From positions 1 through 19,215 of the forward strand of contig MSJH02000487.1 in assembly GCA_001931875.2 (NCBI GenBank): 19,215 bases of DNA, given 5' to 3'. The notes under the pieces are model-generated. The model had not been told where the DNA came from and did not search any database. It saw only the letters and a program-made list of their open reading frames with translations. Of the stretch, positions 17,439-19,215 are shown one piece after another. The number at the start of each line of letters is the position of its first letter. Within the stretch, counting starts at the first letter, position 1. The position numbers and the translations under genes are program-made. The stretch is from Byssochlamys sp. IMV 00236 (lineage: Eukaryota; Ascomycota; Eurotiomycetes; Eurotiales; Thermoascaceae).

Positions 17439-17790
17439 TCCGTGTAATGTTCATTTTATCTACAAGTTTCAAATTACTTAACATTCACTTTAAAAGAAAG
17501 TATTTTGTACGTATACCTTTGCATTATTCATGCTTGTACAAGCCAAATCATCCCTTCATTTCTCGCTTAACTCCCCCATGTGAACATAAGGTCAAATCAG
17601 CCAATCGTAAAGTGAGATGTTTGCCGTATTTCTACGTTTATATCGAAGAAGATTATACCCTTTGACGTAATATATATATATATATACAACACGGGAAGTG
17701 AATAGGAATTTTTGGATATTATGCAGATTTGATGTGACAAACGAAATGATATGAAATAAACTTTGAGACAATTATTAATTTTATGTATCA
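17439..17790. other. Spacer with an AT dinucleotide repeat
   Basis: No supported gene. It contains an alternating TA run (17668-17687, TAATATATATATATATATAC) just 3' of the transposase stop codon. Open frames on both strands here are short and lack motifs. Confidence 0.5.
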
Positions 17791-19174
17791 TTAACAAGAT
17801 TTCCAAGACACATAAAAGGAGTCACTTTCAAGAATGGATGGAACAATGATGGCATAGCCAAAAATATCTTCTGCGTTTATGATTCTATCAGAGCCACTGG
17901 CTGAAAGTGGCAACGCTGTAACAACAACACCACTATTGTCGTCTGGCAGAAGCAAACATGAATCAATAATACCGGCATGGTATGTATCGCTGGTTTTTGT
18001 CGCAAATAACGTAGTTAATTTGGCCATTCTCAATTCGGTATCTTCCTTGTAGATGATCCTCGTATCTTTTTTTTTCGGTGATTCTTGATTTCTTGCCCAT
18101 TTAGAGTCGGAAAATAAGATGGCAAGAGGTAGAACTCATAATTTAAGCTTAATAGCATTGATAGAGCATTTCCTTCGTCGGTACCTTGGTAAATTTTAGT
18201 TGCAAGCTCTGAGTTACACACCTGTTTGTATCCTATAGTTTAATAGTTTCTAGGGGATGGTGCATCCTATTATAAGCATCAGCATTATGTGCTCGGACTA
18301 TATTGGCAGCATTTTCTCCGGGCTGAGGCCTTGAGTTGGTTTGTTGCTTTAATTTGCCAATCATTCTTTCCAATGGTTGCGCACTGAAATATCTTGGTGG
18401 GCCCAGAGTTCTAGCTACCATATGAAGGTGCAAAAGAAGATGTTCATTGATCGTGAAGCCTTTGGTTCCTATATGCGTCATCAATACTCTATGCCAATGA
18501 TCAACGAAGCTTCATCATGACAATACCAAACGTTAGTTCAATCATGTCATTGCTTTACTCTAATTGTAATTTCCTGCTTCTGATAGTCCTATAAGTCATT
18601 GTTATCAAGACATATTTCTGCGATATACGGCATGCTCTGGATATAGCCTTCAATGCAGAACAGATATTGTTTGTTGCTTCTCTCTGAACATAATCCCCAG
18701 GGTTAATGATTTGGTTCTGTTGCCATCTACGAGCGATTTTCATATCAACTGCGTTCTGCTGGTCTTCTAAAGCGTCAGTATATACTGTAGGTACAATATA
18801 TAAAAGAAAGTCGATTATATCAACAGCACGAGCAAAACCAGATTTGTAAGGCATGTCTATATTATTACAATTGTTACAGGAAGCCCATATCATGAATAGA
18901 AGGAGATCATTTACCAATTAATTCACCGTCTAAACAATCTCGTGGATTAATATCCTTTGCTTCAAGGATAGACAAGCTTAGCTTATCGCGATATTGCTTA
19001 CGCAGAAAAAATGGATTATTTCCGCCATACTTTGCCATCATCACTTGCCAATAACCAAATCTGTTTTCCAATGCTTTGCCCCCAAAGATGCATTCCATCC
19101 AGGCCCCAAAAAGCTGCACCGTGAAAGCTGTCCAATAGTACGAACGGAGATACCCACTTAATGCCATTATGCGC
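17791..19174 (-). pseudogene. CACTA/tnp2-like transposase, 3' part, frame-broken
   Basis: Reading from the right edge, an AG acceptor at 19175 opens an exon beginning RIMALSGYLRSYYWTAFTVQ; a 58-nt intron (18914-18857) joins LDGELI to DMPYKSGFARAVDIIDF in frame, through a stop at 18555. A frame change leads to SFVDHWHRVLMTHIGTK, HLLLHLHMVARTLGPPRYFS, AQPLERMIGKLKQQTNSRPQ and ENAANIVRAHN (18510-18350). That block resembles the C-terminal part of tnp2/Transposase_21 proteins. A stop at 18233, an out-of-frame piece to 18079, and a one-base shift at a T9 run (18067-18075) follow before DTELRMAKLTTLFATKTSDT and IFGYAIIVPSILESDSFYVS, like the DUF4216-type end of such proteins. The 5' half and catalytic core would lie beyond the window. 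Family assignment is from motif memory. Confidence 0.5.
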
Positions 19175-19178
19175 CTGG

Positions 19179-19184
<6 letters not shown>

Positions 19185-19215
<31 letters not shown>
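19185..19215. repeat. A31 homopolymer at the window edge
   Basis: The window ends inside a run of at least 31 A. On the transposase strand it is a T tract directly before the TTACTTTTCCAG acceptor, so it probably lies in an intron of that gene. The true length is unknown because the window stops here. Confidence 0.9.

Noticed and set aside
17396..17665. 89-codon forward ORF
   Set aside because: No motif and AT-rich composition; it overlaps the reverse-strand remnant and spacer.
1..19215. CRISPR arrays, rRNA, prokaryotic operons or phage genes
   Set aside because: No such repeats or genes seen; spliced genes and fungal family motifs show a eukaryotic locus.

Overview
The window looks like nuclear DNA of a filamentous fungus, most likely an early-diverging (Mucoromycota, Mucorales-type) species. 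The sequence shows AT-rich intergenic DNA, many short introns (about 40-130 nt, mostly GTA-type donors with T-rich tracts before AG), pyrimidine-rich 5' leaders and long A/T homopolymers. The Mucorales placement rests on remembered resemblance of the 7TM protein and the repeat-encoded proteins to families seen there; it is an inference.

Layout. 80-997 (+): low-complexity WW-domain protein. 1.4-3.05 kb: mobile-element debris, comprising a decayed nuclease-like gene (-), its shared upstream module, and a DDE-transposase remnant (-). 3526-5463 (+): seven-exon plasma-membrane Na+/H+ antiporter (Nha1/Sod2 type). 5.5-7.2 kb: long intergenic region with CRE-like sites. 7185-7781 (+): bZIP transcription factor. 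7966-9239 (-): six-exon seven-transmembrane, receptor-like protein. 10148-10933 (+): three-exon Get5/Mdy2/UBL4A-like protein of tail-anchored protein insertion. It converges with 10987-12538 (-), a four-exon protein carrying an H2B-like plus an H2A-like histone fold and a long disordered tail. 12.6-14.0 kb: apparently gene-free, with a T43 run. 14.0-19.2 kb: an accessory, repeat-derived block holding a broken coiled-coil gene with a poly-T insertion (+), a second copy of the nuclease-like element (+, inverted relative to the first), an unknown coding remnant (-) and the 3' half of a CACTA/tnp2-like transposase (-) that runs to the window edge.

The single-copy genes (antiporter, bZIP, 7TM, Get5, histone-fold) are typical unlinked eukaryotic housekeeping or signalling genes and form no pathway or operon. 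The most notable architecture is the pair of inverted, diverged copies of one element about 13 kb apart. Each has a 250-280 bp module (degenerate 12-bp repeats, then a promoter-like pyrimidine tract), a start codon, and a gene I interpret as a PD-(D/E)XK-fold family. Both copies are broken. Exon-intron models were built by eye from splice signals, reading frame and family motifs; none has transcript support here.
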